Source of the DNA: Bradyrhizobium sp. Arg816
GTDB taxonomy: Bacteria > Pseudomonadota > Alphaproteobacteria > Rhizobiales > Xanthobacteraceae
DNA length: 64,000 nt
Assembly (NCBI RefSeq): GCF_029989365.1
Contig: NZ_JAPRAQ010000006.1
Coordinates: 359,599 to 423,598 of the forward strand
Direction of reading: 5' to 3'
Part shown: one piece after another, positions 53,563 to 62,341 of the stretch
How positions within the stretch are numbered: position 1 is the first letter of the stretch
Layout of the letters: the number at the start of each line of letters is the position of its first letter
Notes under the pieces: generated by a model
What the model saw: the letters and a program-made list of their open reading frames with translations, nothing else
Databases searched by the model: none
Told to the model about the DNA's origin: nothing
Position numbers and translations under genes: made by a program

Positions 53563-54411
53563 ATGCGCCTGCGAATCCAGCACACCACGACCTATCGCTA
53601 CGAGCCGCCGGCCACCAGCGTGATCCAGATCCTGCGCATGACGCCCGGCAGCCATGACGGGCAATATGTGGCGGAGTGGCAGATCGACGTCTCGACCGAC
53701 ACCAAGCTCGACACCCATGAGGACGCCTTCGGCAACGTCACCCATGTGCTGTCCTGCGGACCCGTCGGTGACATCAAGATCACCGCCGAGGGCCTGATCG
53801 AGACCCACGACACCGGCGGCGTGCTGCGCGGCGCCGACGAGCGTTTTCCGGCCGGCATGTTCTTGCGCGCCACCGACCTCACCGCCGTCAATCCGGCGAT
53901 GACGGCAGTCGCGCGGCAGTTGCGCAGCGAGGCCGAGAGCGACACGCTCGGCTTCCTGCACACGCTGATGACCCAAATCAGCGATCACATGACCTTCGAC
54001 GAGGATCCGACCAACAGCGGCACTTCGGCGGCGGAAGCGTTCACCCTCAAGCGCGGCGTCTGCCAGGACTACGCGCATATCTTCATCGCCTGCGCCCGCA
54101 GCGGCGGCGTGCCGGCGCGCTTCGTCTCCGGCCATTTCCTGCGCTCGGACGGCACGGTGCACCAGGATGCCGGCCATGCCTGGGCGGAAGCTTACGTCGA
54201 CGGTCTCGGCTGGGTCGGCTTCGATCCCGCCAACTGCATCTGCACCACCGACGCCCATGTCCGCGTTGCGATCGGGCTCGACTATCTCGGCGCAGCCCCC
54301 GTTCGCGGCACCCGCTATGGCGGCGGCGCGGAGACGCTGACGGTGGCCGTGAAGGTCGAGCAGGCCGGCCGCGGCGGGCAATCGCAGTCCCAGTCACAGC
54401 GGCAGAGCTAG
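53563..54411 (+). CDS. Transglutaminase-like protein with N-terminal bacterial domain
   Basis: 282 residues from the ATG at 53563. The N-terminal MRLRIQHTTTYRYEPPATSV is the bacterial transglutaminase-associated domain. The catalytic triad is Cys167 (GVCQDYAH), His205 (GHAWAEAY) and Asp221 (GFDPAN). Without a signal peptide it should be cytosolic, and it may act as a peptidase or amide-transfer enzyme on the ATP-grasp product. The C-terminus is a short Gln/Ser run. Confidence 0.93.
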   Translation: MRLRIQHTTTYRYEPPATSVIQILRMTPGSHDGQYVAEWQIDVSTDTKLDTHEDAFGNVTHVLSCGPVGDIKITAEGLIETHDTGGVLRGADERFPAGMFLRATDLTAVNPAMTAVARQLRSEAESDTLGFLHTLMTQISDHMTFDEDPTNSGTSAAEAFTLKRGVCQDYAHIFIACARSGGVPARFVSGHFLRSDGTVHQDAGHAWAEAYVDGLGWVGFDPANCICTTDAHVRVAIGLDYLGAAPVRGTRYGGGAETLTVAVKVEQAGRGGQSQSQSQRQS

Positions 54412-54559
54412 GCGCGGCGGTATCTCGTCCGAGGGATCTGCGGCGCAATCACGTCGCAGCGTTACAGCTGTAATCGACGACCGCCGCGCTGAAACCGTCC
54501 CGTAGCGCCATCTCTTCAACCTCCGTTGTGATCCGTTTCCGCAACAGAGGTTGAGACAG

Positions 54560-55759
54560 ATGCGGCTTCACGAAAAGAACAAGAAGCATTCCGTGCCCCT
54601 GCGCGATCCCCACCAAGACATGCTTGCGGGGATCCGGGAGTTGGCTCCCGAGATCAAGGCACACGCCGCCGAGATCGAAGCCGCACGCCGCGTCCCGTCC
54701 GACCTCTTGGAACGACTGCGGTCGATCGGGCTCTTCCGGATGTTCGTTGCGCGCAGTCATGGCGGGCTGGAGCTGGATTTTCCGGCCGGACTGGAGGTCA
54801 TCAAGGCACTGGCCCGTCTCGACGGCTCGATCGGCTGGATCGCGACTGTCGCCGGAGCGAGCAGCCTCTTCGTCGCCGCGTCACCTCCGGAATTGTACCA
54901 GCGCATCTATCAGGACGGACCGGATACGGCGATTTGCGGCTCGTCCCAACCGGGTGGAACAGCAGAGCGCGTGGCCGACGGTTATCGCGTCAAAGGCCGC
55001 TGGCCGTTCGCCAGCGGTTGCACGCATGCCGACTGGATCGGCGGGTTCTGCATCGTCACCGAGAACGGCAAACCGGTCCCCGGCCCGCAGGGCAAGCCGT
55101 TGCTTCGCGTCGTTGCGCTGCCGGCGCGGGACTGGGAGATCGAGGACACCTGGCACGCGGCAGGGCTCAAGGGCACCGGCAGCCATCACGTCACGCTGCG
55201 GGAGACGCTGGTTTCCGAAGCCCATTTCTTCGATCTCGATGCCGCCCCGCGCCAGTCGGGTCCGCTCTATCAGGCGTTGCGGCAATGGCTGCCATTGGTG
55301 CACGGCGCATTCTCGGTGGGGATGGCCGAAGGCACCGTCGATGACCTGCTCGCGCTGGCCAGCACCGGAAGGCAGCAATTGTACGCGGCCGTGCCGATGC
55401 GGGAGTCCGAGATCTTCCAATACGATCTCGGCCGGATTTCCGCCGACCTCGGAGCCGCGCAAGCGTTTCACGAGGTCCAGGCCGCCAGCCACTGGCGTCA
55501 CGCGCTGGCGGGAACGCTGAACGACGAAGACCTCATGATCGAGGGGGCCCGATCCGCGACCTGGCTCGCCGCGACCTGCGTCGGCATCGCGGATGCCTGC
55601 TTTGCGCTGGCCGGCGCCGGCGCTGTCTACGACAGCTCGCCGCTGCAGCGGCGCCTGCGCGACCTTCACGTCGCAGCACAGCACGCGCACGCGCAGCAGC
55701 GGCAATATGTCGAAATCGGCAAGCTGGCCTTGCGTCGCTCGGCCGGACATGCCGGCTGA
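54560..55759 (+). CDS. Acyl-CoA dehydrogenase-like flavin monooxygenase
   Basis: 399 residues from the ATG at 54560, with AGAGGT upstream. The acyl-CoA dehydrogenase fold is apparent (PSDLLERLRSIGLFRMFVARSHGG, a middle beta domain around GYRVKGRWPFASGCTHADW and a helical C-terminus). GRWPFASGC matches the DszC/HpaB-like two-component monooxygenase group rather than true dehydrogenases. It would use reduced flavin from a separate reductase, which is not encoded nearby. It interrupts the ATP-grasp/Anbu gene set. Confidence 0.82.
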   Translation: MRLHEKNKKHSVPLRDPHQDMLAGIRELAPEIKAHAAEIEAARRVPSDLLERLRSIGLFRMFVARSHGGLELDFPAGLEVIKALARLDGSIGWIATVAGASSLFVAASPPELYQRIYQDGPDTAICGSSQPGGTAERVADGYRVKGRWPFASGCTHADWIGGFCIVTENGKPVPGPQGKPLLRVVALPARDWEIEDTWHAAGLKGTGSHHVTLRETLVSEAHFFDLDAAPRQSGPLYQALRQWLPLVHGAFSVGMAEGTVDDLLALASTGRQQLYAAVPMRESEIFQYDLGRISADLGAAQAFHEVQAASHWRHALAGTLNDEDLMIEGARSATWLAATCVGIADACFALAGAGAVYDSSPLQRRLRDLHVAAQHAHAQQRQYVEIGKLALRRSAGHAG

Positions 55760-55813
55760 GGGCTCGAGCCGTGCTACACTCGCGGGATCAGACCTGACCC
55801 CGCGAGGTATCCC

Positions 55814-56221
55814 ATGGCGACCGTAAAGCTGCTTTCGGACGATGAGCTCTCAGCCGAGGCGCGCGCCGTTTTCGACGATATCCGCAAGGTGCGGAAATCG
55901 GACTTCGTCAACAATTTCTGGCGCGCGCTCGCGCATGATCCGAAGACGCTGCGGCGGACCTGGGAGAGCATCAAGGAGGTGATGGCCCCGGGTGCGCTCG
56001 ATCCCAAGATCAAGGAGATGCTCTATGTCGCGGTCTCGATCGCGCACGGCTGCAGCTACTGCATCCATTCGCACACCGCGGGCGCACGGGCCAAGGGCAT
56101 GACCGAGGCCGAATACGGCGAGATGCTCGCCATCGTCGGCATGGCCGCGGAGACCAACCGGCTGGTCACGGCGCTCGGCGTCCCCGTCGATGCGGCGTTT
56201 CTCGTCGATGCTGCGGACTGA
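55814..56221 (+). CDS. Carboxymuconolactone decarboxylase/AhpD-like protein
   Basis: 135 residues. The redox motif is HGCSYCIHSHTAGARAKGMT, a CxxC followed by His as in AhpD-type alkyl hydroperoxidases. The rest is the helical CMD fold. It probably reduces peroxides or acts as a thiol-disulfide partner. It lies between the flavin monooxygenase and the Anbu protease gene; both neighbours are on the same strand. Confidence 0.88.
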   Translation: MATVKLLSDDELSAEARAVFDDIRKVRKSDFVNNFWRALAHDPKTLRRTWESIKEVMAPGALDPKIKEMLYVAVSIAHGCSYCIHSHTAGARAKGMTEAEYGEMLAIVGMAAETNRLVTALGVPVDAAFLVDAAD

Positions 56222-56335
56222 GCGGCAGAGATAGCCGTTTCGCCGGAGAATGCCGGCCTCCCCCGGGGAATCGGGGGTTTCATGCCTCCCCGAAATTGGC
56301 TAGTAATTCCGCGCAAACGCGTTCGGGGACTGGAA

Positions 56336-57094
56336 ATGACCTATTGTTGCGGAATCCTGGTTCGGGACGGTCTGGTGATGATCGCCGACACCCGCACCAA
56401 TGCCGGGCTCGACAATGTCTCGACCTTCCGCAAGCTCCACATCTTCTCGAAACCCGGCGACCGCATCATGGCGATCGCCAGCGCCGGTAACCTCGCCATC
56501 AGCCAGTCGGTGCTGTCGACGCTGACCGAAGGCCTGGAGGACCCCACCACGGGCGAGGTCGAGACGCTGATGAACGCACCGACCATGTTCCAGGCCGCCC
56601 AGCGCATCGGCCGGGCGATCCGGGCGGTGCACGCGACCGAAGGACCGGCGCTGCGATCCGAAGACGTTTCCTTCGACGTCTCCTTCCTGTTCGGCGGCCA
56701 GATCAAGGGCGCGCGCATGCGCCTGTTCATGGTCTACACCGCCGGCAATTTCATCGAGTGCACCACGGACACGCCCTACCTGCAGATCGGCGAGCACAAA
56801 TACGGCAAGCCGGTGCTCGACCGCGCCATGCATTACGACGTCGAGCTCTACGAGGCGCTCAAGACCGGCCTGATCTCGATGGACTCGACCATGCGCTCCA
56901 ATCTCGGCGTCGGTCTTCCGATCGACGTGCTGGTGGTGCGCGCGGATGCCTGCGATGCCGATCTCAACCACCGCATCGAGGCGGGCGAGCCCTATTTCCA
57001 CGACCTCCGCTCGCGCTGGTCGGCGGCCTTGCGCGCGGCGCATCAGAACATTCCGCGGCCGCCCTACAAGAACGAAAAAGAACCAAAAACCTGA
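56336..57094 (+). CDS. Anbu-type proteasome-like protease
   Basis: 252 residues from the ATG at 56336. Removal of Met would expose Thr1 (TYCCGILVRDGLVMIADTRT). Counting from it, Asp17 and Lys32 occupy the catalytic positions of proteasome beta-type Ntn-hydrolases. The remainder (KPGDRIMAIASAGNLAISQS, GGQIKGARMRLFMVYTAGNFIE and so on) is characteristic of Anbu, the ancestral beta-subunit-like family. Its partner genes in other bacteria are the permuted ATP-grasp, alpha-E and transglutaminase genes, all found here upstream on the same strand. Confidence 0.93.
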   Translation: MTYCCGILVRDGLVMIADTRTNAGLDNVSTFRKLHIFSKPGDRIMAIASAGNLAISQSVLSTLTEGLEDPTTGEVETLMNAPTMFQAAQRIGRAIRAVHATEGPALRSEDVSFDVSFLFGGQIKGARMRLFMVYTAGNFIECTTDTPYLQIGEHKYGKPVLDRAMHYDVELYEALKTGLISMDSTMRSNLGVGLPIDVLVVRADACDADLNHRIEAGEPYFHDLRSRWSAALRAAHQNIPRPPYKNEKEPKT

Positions 57095-57127
57095 CAGCCA
57101 ACTTGAAGAGAGAAAAGGCAGGAAACG

Positions 57128-57886
57128 ATGAGTGAAGCAAACAAGATCGCAGTGGTGACGGGCGCCGGCACCGGTGTCGGGCGCGCGGCGTCGCTGGCGC
57201 TGATGAACATCGGCTTCACCGTGGTGCTGGTCGGGCGCCGGCTCGACATGCTCGAGGAGACCGCGAAGCTCGGCCCTGCAGGCAAGAGCCTGTGCGTCAC
57301 CGCCGACATGACCAAGCCGGACTCCATTGCCGCGCTGTTCGACAAGGTGAAGGCGACCTACGGCCGGCTCGACGTGCTGTTCAACAATGCCGGCATGGGC
57401 GCGCCGGCGGTGAACTTCGAGGATCTCAGCCTCGAGCAGTGGCAGGCGGTGGTGAACACCAACCTCACCGGCCCGTTCCTGTGCACCCAGCACGCCTTCC
57501 GCATCATGAAGGACCAGAGCCCGCGCGGCGGCCGCATCATCAACAACGGCTCGATCTCGGCGCACGCGCCGCGTCCGTTCTCGGCGGCCTATACCTCGAC
57601 CAAGCACGCCATCACGGGCCTCACCAAGGCCTCCAACCTCGACGGCCGCATGTACGACATCGCGGTCGGCCAGGTCGACATCGGCAATGCCGCGACGCCC
57701 ATGACCGATCGCATGGTCAACGGCCCCGGCGTGCTGCAGCCCGACGGCACCACCAAGCACGAGCCGCGCATGGACGCCAAGGCGGTCGGCGACGCCGTCG
57801 CCTACATGGCCGGCCTGCCGCTCGATGCCAACGTGCTGACCATGACCGTCATGGCCACCAAGATGCCGTTCGTCGGACGGGGCTGA
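57128..57886 (+). CDS. SDR family oxidoreductase
   Basis: 252 residues from the ATG at 57128, with AGGAAA upstream. The classical short-chain dehydrogenase motifs are the cofactor loop TGAGTGVGRA, NNAGMG and the active-site Ser in NNGSISA with YTSTK (Tyr-x3-Lys). An NAD(P)-dependent cytosolic oxidoreductase of unknown substrate. It starts 33 bases after the Anbu gene and may be co-transcribed. Confidence 0.92.
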   Translation: MSEANKIAVVTGAGTGVGRAASLALMNIGFTVVLVGRRLDMLEETAKLGPAGKSLCVTADMTKPDSIAALFDKVKATYGRLDVLFNNAGMGAPAVNFEDLSLEQWQAVVNTNLTGPFLCTQHAFRIMKDQSPRGGRIINNGSISAHAPRPFSAAYTSTKHAITGLTKASNLDGRMYDIAVGQVDIGNAATPMTDRMVNGPGVLQPDGTTKHEPRMDAKAVGDAVAYMAGLPLDANVLTMTVMATKMPFVGRG

Positions 57887-57890
57887 AGAC

Positions 57891-58004
57891 CTCTCCCTCT
57901 CCTCGCTTGCGGGGAGAGGGCCTGACTCAAAAAACTGAAAAACAACCCCATGCACAGTAGGCGTCAAGGCGCCGCGAAGTCTCCCCGCAAGCGGGGTGAG
58001 ACGG
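57891..58004. repeat. Intergenic palindrome, class C, enclosing the 22-base repeat copy 2
   Basis: CTCTCC...CGCTTGCGGGGAGAG at the left pairs with CTCCCCGCAAGCGGGGTGAG at the right. Between them, bases 57939-57960 are identical to 17371-17392 (begins AAAACAACCCCATGCACAGT). No gene lies in this gap. Confidence 0.7.
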
Positions 58005-58168
58005 AATAAGTCCTGGCCCGGCCTCGACAATCGTCCTTACACGCGCGCAGAGGCGGGAAAGGGCGAGAAAGCATGTCACAATCCCGAACTAAGGTATGAG
58101 CCATCTGGGGTAGAGCCACAATCCCGGCCATTGCCCGGCGGCTCCGCAAATCGTTCGGAACGGTACAA

Positions 58169-58780
58169 ATGGGTTTGGACATATATCATCTTCACATCGA
58201 CGATGACGTCACTGATTTTCCTGTCATCATCGACGTCGAGCAGGCTCAACTTCAAAAGATCGTTCAATTCAGTCGCAAGAAAACAAATCAGTATATCGAC
58301 TTTGAGCGGCTTCTTTCCGATCACGGATTCTCCGCGCAAGATTACTATCAAGCCCTTCATCAACGGGAGCTGTCGGGGATCGGAAAATTCTCCGACAGCT
58401 TTTATTTCTGCCCCACGGGCGAATCGGATCCGATGAACCCGACCCAGACGGGTCTATACTTTACCGACAAGAGAAGCTTTTTCGCGCCGAAGCCGCAACT
58501 GCCGCCAAATGTCTTGAAGAGATTGAAGGCCTTCAAGATCAAGCAGTATCCGATGGTCGATCGATTGGAGGATGTCGTCTACACCAAACAGATCGGGTAT
58601 CAAAGAAACGCCGTCGCTGACGCCTTTTTCAATGAATTCCTCCCGGACGGGATGTTCGTTGAAAAATCGTACGCGCAGAGAATATTCGAATTAACGATCG
58701 CTGAGGCACAGCAGGATTTCCGAACCAGCTTTCTCGACAACTGGGACGACCAACGCAGTCTCGTCGTGGTCTCCTGGTGA
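58169..58780 (+). CDS. Hypothetical protein, AT-richer than neighbours
   Basis: 203 residues from the ATG at 58169. The sequence has no recognised motif. It starts MGLDIYHLHIDDDV and is rich in Phe, Gln and Lys. Codon use (many AAA, AAT, TAT, ATT) differs from the flanking genes, which suggests a recent arrival. The MGLDIY- start is seen in various bacterial orphan and immunity-type proteins, but that is a weak hint. It is flanked by repeats. Confidence 0.6.
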   Translation: MGLDIYHLHIDDDVTDFPVIIDVEQAQLQKIVQFSRKKTNQYIDFERLLSDHGFSAQDYYQALHQRELSGIGKFSDSFYFCPTGESDPMNPTQTGLYFTDKRSFFAPKPQLPPNVLKRLKAFKIKQYPMVDRLEDVVYTKQIGYQRNAVADAFFNEFLPDGMFVEKSYAQRIFELTIAEAQQDFRTSFLDNWDDQRSLVVVSW

Positions 58781-58805
58781 GAGACCACGCCTCCACGGCA
58801 AGATT

Positions 58806-58835
58806 CTGGATTGCTTCGCTGCGCTCGCAATGACG
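58806..58835. repeat. Half of a class A REP-like element
   Basis: CTGGATTGCTTCG...CGCTCGCAATGACG matches the right arm of the elements at 39271 and 46496. The left arm is missing, so it cannot form the full hairpin. It adjoins the AT-rich orphan gene, possibly marking its insertion. Confidence 0.75.
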
Positions 58836-58855
58836 GGAGGGAGAGAGCGGAGCCC

Positions 58856-60094
58856 CTACTCCAAGCTCTCCACCTGCCGCAGGCTCGGAAACAGCTTCAT
58901 CCACAGCAGCGCCACCGCGACCGTGCAGACGCCGCCGAGCACGGCCGCAGGCATCGCGCCGAGCAGCGCGGCTGCTACTCCGCTCTCGAACTGGCCGAGC
59001 TGGTTGGAGGCGTTGATGAAGAGAAAGTTCACCGCGCCGACGCGGCCGCGCATCTCGTCGGGGGTTGAGAGCTGCACCAGCGAGAAGCGGATCACGACGC
59101 TGATCGTGTCTGCCGCGCCGAGAATGGCCAGCGACAGCACCGACAGCCACATCCACGACGACAGCGCGAACACGACCGTGGCGACGCCGAACACGATCAC
59201 GGCCTGGAACATGCGCAGGCCCACATGCCGCGAGATGGCGTGACGCGCCAGCACCATGGTCATCAGCAGCGCGCCGACCGCGGGCGCGGCGCGCAAGATC
59301 CCGAGCCCCATCGGGCCGGTCTGGAGGATGTCGCGGGCATAGATCGGCAACAGCGCGGTGACGCCGCCGAACAGCACCGCGAACAGATCGAGCGAGATGG
59401 TGCCGAGGATCGCCGGGTTACTGCGGATGAAGCGGACGCCGGCGAAGATATTGTCGGCGTCCGTCCCCTCCTTGGAGACCGCCTGCGGGCGCGGCCGGAT
59501 GAAGCCGGTCAAAATCATCCCGAGAATCCAGAACAGCAGCATCACGGCATAGGCGAGGTGCGGCGCGACCGCGTAGGCAAAGCCGCCGAGCGCCGGACCC
59601 GTGATGGTCGCGACCTGCCCCGCGCCGCTCGCGACTGCAGTTGCGCGCTGGAGCGATCCCTGCGGCGCGATCAGCGGCAAGAGAGCCGCGGTGGTCGGGC
59701 TCTCGAAGGCGCCGGCAATGCCGAGCACGAAGGTCGCGATGAATATCTGCACCTCGCTGACCAGGCCGAGATAGGTGATGATTGCGAGATAGAGCGCGGT
59801 CGCGGCTTCCACGAGCTGGCAGAGCTGAACCACGCGCTTGCGCTCGAAACGGTCGGCGGCATGGCCGGCGACGAACACCAGAAGCGCGGTGGGCAGGAAC
59901 TGCACGAGGCCGACCATGCCGAGGTCGAAGGCCGAGCCGGTGAGATCATAAATCTGCCAGCCGATCGCGACCGCCGCGATCTGGCTGGAAAAGCGCGACA
60001 GGCTGCGCGAGAGCAGGAAGAACAGGAAGGCGCGGTGGGCGAGAAGTGCGCGGGCGGTGACCGGCGGATTCGAGGATATCGGCTGCTCTGTCAT
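58856..60094 (-). CDS. MFS transporter (EntS-like MFS_3 family)
   Basis: 412 residues from the ATG at 60094; a GTG at 60109 is an alternative. Twelve helices are expected, with GHAADRFERKRVVQLCQ as the motif A loop and a preceding SRFSSQIAAVAIGWQIYDLTGSA characteristic of the enterobactin-exporter-like group. The substrate could be a siderophore or another small molecule. No siderophore genes are present here. Confidence 0.86.
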   Translation of the reverse strand: MTEQPISSNPPVTARALLAHRAFLFFLLSRSLSRFSSQIAAVAIGWQIYDLTGSAFDLGMVGLVQFLPTALLVFVAGHAADRFERKRVVQLCQLVEAATALYLAIITYLGLVSEVQIFIATFVLGIAGAFESPTTAALLPLIAPQGSLQRATAVASGAGQVATITGPALGGFAYAVAPHLAYAVMLLFWILGMILTGFIRPRPQAVSKEGTDADNIFAGVRFIRSNPAILGTISLDLFAVLFGGVTALLPIYARDILQTGPMGLGILRAAPAVGALLMTMVLARHAISRHVGLRMFQAVIVFGVATVVFALSSWMWLSVLSLAILGAADTISVVIRFSLVQLSTPDEMRGRVGAVNFLFINASNQLGQFESGVAAALLGAMPAAVLGGVCTVAVALLWMKLFPSLRQVESLE

Positions 60095-60253
60095 CGCCTC
60101 TTGGGTCACGCTTGGACCGTCCGCCCCCTGATTTCGACCTGCCCCGCGTGGCTGACGCAGGCCTGCTTGTCAACAGCGAGCGGCTTCGGCGGCCTTCCGG
60201 CATTGCGTTTGCAACGCACGCGCGGCCATAATCATTGAGGGTTTGGGGACATC

Positions 60254-61504
60254 ATGCTTCGGCTGCAATCGGCACTCGGCGTTTTCGCATTGCTATTGAT
60301 CGCTTGGGTGCTGAGCGAGAATCGCCGCGCGGCCTCGGCTCGCCAAGCAGCGATCGGGCTTGTCGCAACCTTCGTCACCGCGGTCGTGCTCCTAAAGGTG
60401 CCCGTCGTCGCGCGCGCCTTCGGCGCCATCAACGACGCGGTCGGCGCGATCTCCGCGGCCTCGCGCGCCGGCTCCTCCTTCGTGTTCGGCTATGTCGGGG
60501 GCGGTCCCCTGCCCTTCGATCTGAAGGTGCCGGGCGCCGATTTCATCCTGGCGTTCCAGGCGCTGCCGATCGTGCTGGTCATGAGCGTGCTGACGACGCT
60601 CTTGTTCTACTGGCGCGTGCTGCCGCCAATCGTGCGCGGCATGGCCTGGCTGCTGGAGCGGACGCTGGGCGTCGGTGGCGCGGTCGGGCTCTCGACCGCG
60701 GCCAACATCTTCCTCGGCATGGTCGAGGCACCGCTGTTCGTGCGGCCGTATCTGGCGCAGATGACGCGCAGCGAATTGTTCCTGGTGATGACCGGCGGCA
60801 TGGCCGGCATCGCCGGCACGGTGCTGGTGCTCTACGCGACGCTGCTGGCGCCGCTCATTCCCGATGCCGCCGCCCATTTCGTGATCGCCTCCGTGCTGGG
60901 TGCGCCGGCCGCGATCCTCGTCAGCCTGATCATGGTGCCGGAGACTTCAGACAAGCGCACCGGCGGCGCGCTGGAGGATCCTGACATGGATGTCTCCGGC
61001 CCGATGGATGCAATCGTGAAGGGGACGAGCGCGGGGATCGAACTGCTGATCAACATCGTCGCCATGCTGCTGGTGCTGGTGGCGCTGGTCTATCTCGTCA
61101 ATGCCATCCTCGGCCTGCTGCCTAATATCGGCGGCGGCGCGATCTCGCTGCAACGGCTGCTCGGCCTCGTGATGGCGCCGGTGTGCTGGCTGATGGGATT
61201 GCCCTGGGACCAGGCGGTGACCGCCGGCAGCCTGATGGGCACCAAGACCGTGCTCAACGAACTGATCGCCTATGTCGACTTCTCGAAACTGCCGCCCGAT
61301 ACGCTCGATCCGCGCTCGCGCCTGATCATGCTCTACGCAATGTGCGGCTTCGCCAATTTCGCCAGCCTCGGCATCATGATCGGCGGCTTAGGGGTGATGG
61401 CGCCGGAGCGGCGCGAGGAGATCAACGCGCTCGGGCTGAAATCGATCGTGTCGGGAACGCTGACGACGTGCCTGATGGGCGCTGTGGTGGGGGTGTTGAG
61501 CTGA
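60254..61504 (+). CDS. Concentrative nucleoside transporter (NupC/CNT family)
   Basis: 416 residues. CNT landmarks include LQSALGVFALLLIAWVLSENRRA, the GxPLPF-type loop in FVFGYVGGGPLPF, NIFLGMVEAPLFVRPYL (the nucleoside/sodium-site ExP motif) and NELIAYVDFSKL. It imports nucleosides across the inner membrane using an ion gradient. It is transcribed divergently from the MFS gene. Confidence 0.93.
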   Translation: MLRLQSALGVFALLLIAWVLSENRRAASARQAAIGLVATFVTAVVLLKVPVVARAFGAINDAVGAISAASRAGSSFVFGYVGGGPLPFDLKVPGADFILAFQALPIVLVMSVLTTLLFYWRVLPPIVRGMAWLLERTLGVGGAVGLSTAANIFLGMVEAPLFVRPYLAQMTRSELFLVMTGGMAGIAGTVLVLYATLLAPLIPDAAAHFVIASVLGAPAAILVSLIMVPETSDKRTGGALEDPDMDVSGPMDAIVKGTSAGIELLINIVAMLLVLVALVYLVNAILGLLPNIGGGAISLQRLLGLVMAPVCWLMGLPWDQAVTAGSLMGTKTVLNELIAYVDFSKLPPDTLDPRSRLIMLYAMCGFANFASLGIMIGGLGVMAPERREEINALGLKSIVSGTLTTCLMGAVVGVLS

Positions 61505-61510
61505 GTGGCC

Positions 61511-61598
61511 GTAGCCCGGATGGAGCGCAGCGCAATCCGGGACAGTATCTCCGTCGCAGACAGTCGCCCCGGATTTCGCTTCGCTCCATCCGGGCTAC
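61511..61598. repeat. REP-like palindrome, class D
   Basis: The outer arms GTAGCCCGGATGGAGCG and CGCTCCATCCGGGCTAC are near-perfect reverse complements around a variable centre. It lies between convergent genes. Confidence 0.85.
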
Positions 61599-61641
61599 AG
61601 GAGAGCCGTCATTGCGGGCAATGACGGCGGAAAGAGCGAGG

Positions 61642-62181
61642 CTACGCCTTCAACTCCACCGTCCTGAACTCCGCCGGCAGGATCACCTCCAGCAGCTCCA
61701 CGTCATCCGAATAATCCAGGATCATGTGCTTGATCTTCGGCGGCTGGGTCCAGGCGCTGCCTTCCTTCATCAAGGTCTCGCCCTGACCGTCCATGTAGGT
61801 CTTCACCCAGCCCTTGAGCACGTAGACCATCTGGAATTCGACGTCGTGGAAGTGCAGCTTCGACACCTCGTTCGGATCGCAGGGTCCTTGCAGGCGGATC
61901 ACGTGGGCTTGCGCGAGGCCGTGACTGGCTTCGGCGATGCCGAGGTCGCGGTACTTGGCGTAGGCGCGCAGGCCATCGGCCTTGAAGTCTTCCTCGCGGT
62001 GATGGCTGATGGCGATGCGCTGCTTGGGACGCGCGGGCTTTTTCGGAGCGGCCTTCGCCGGTGTCGTGCGCGCCTTTGCCTTCACCGCCTTGCGCGCCGA
62101 GGATCGTGCCACGGCCTTGGCTCCGCTCCGCTTCTTCACCGCGGCCTGGGCCGCGCTGCGCGATTTTGTTTTCTTGGCCAT
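61642..62181 (-). CDS. Cupin-domain protein with basic Lys/Ala-rich tail
   Basis: 179 residues from the ATG at 62181, with GGGAGG upstream. The first 55 residues are a histone-H1-like run of Lys, Ala, Arg and Pro (for example AKKTKSRSAAQAAVKKRSGA and KARTTPAKAAPKKPA). The C-terminal part is a small beta-barrel with SKLHFHDVEFQMVYVLKGW, giving a partial cupin metal motif (HxH and Glu). The tail should bind DNA or other polyanions. The combination is unusual and the function unknown. Confidence 0.75.
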   Translation of the reverse strand: MAKKTKSRSAAQAAVKKRSGAKAVARSSARKAVKAKARTTPAKAAPKKPARPKQRIAISHHREEDFKADGLRAYAKYRDLGIAEASHGLAQAHVIRLQGPCDPNEVSKLHFHDVEFQMVYVLKGWVKTYMDGQGETLMKEGSAWTQPPKIKHMILDYSDDVELLEVILPAEFRTVELKA

Positions 62182-62230
62182 GGGCCGCCTCCCTGTTGTT
62201 ATGGGCGGAGGCTAGCACAGAACGAGATAT

Positions 62231-62326
62231 CGTAGGGTGGGCAAAGCGAAAGCGTGCCCACCATTGCCAGATGCAATCGTGGAGAGATGGTAGGCACGGC
62301 GCGAGCGCGCCTTTGCCCACTCTACG
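62231..62326. repeat. REP-like palindrome, class B
   Basis: The left arm CGTAGGGTGGGCAAAGCG and right arm CGCCTTTGCCCACTCTACG (one mismatch) enclose inner arms GCGTGCCCACCATTG and TGGTAGGCACG. It is the second copy of the element at 44774-44865. Confidence 0.85.
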
Positions 62327-62341
62327 ATGCCGGCGCGCTGT

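Noticed and set aside
56300..58030. 576-codon minus-strand frame opposite Anbu and the SDR gene
   Set aside because: Antisense shadow of two well-supported genes.
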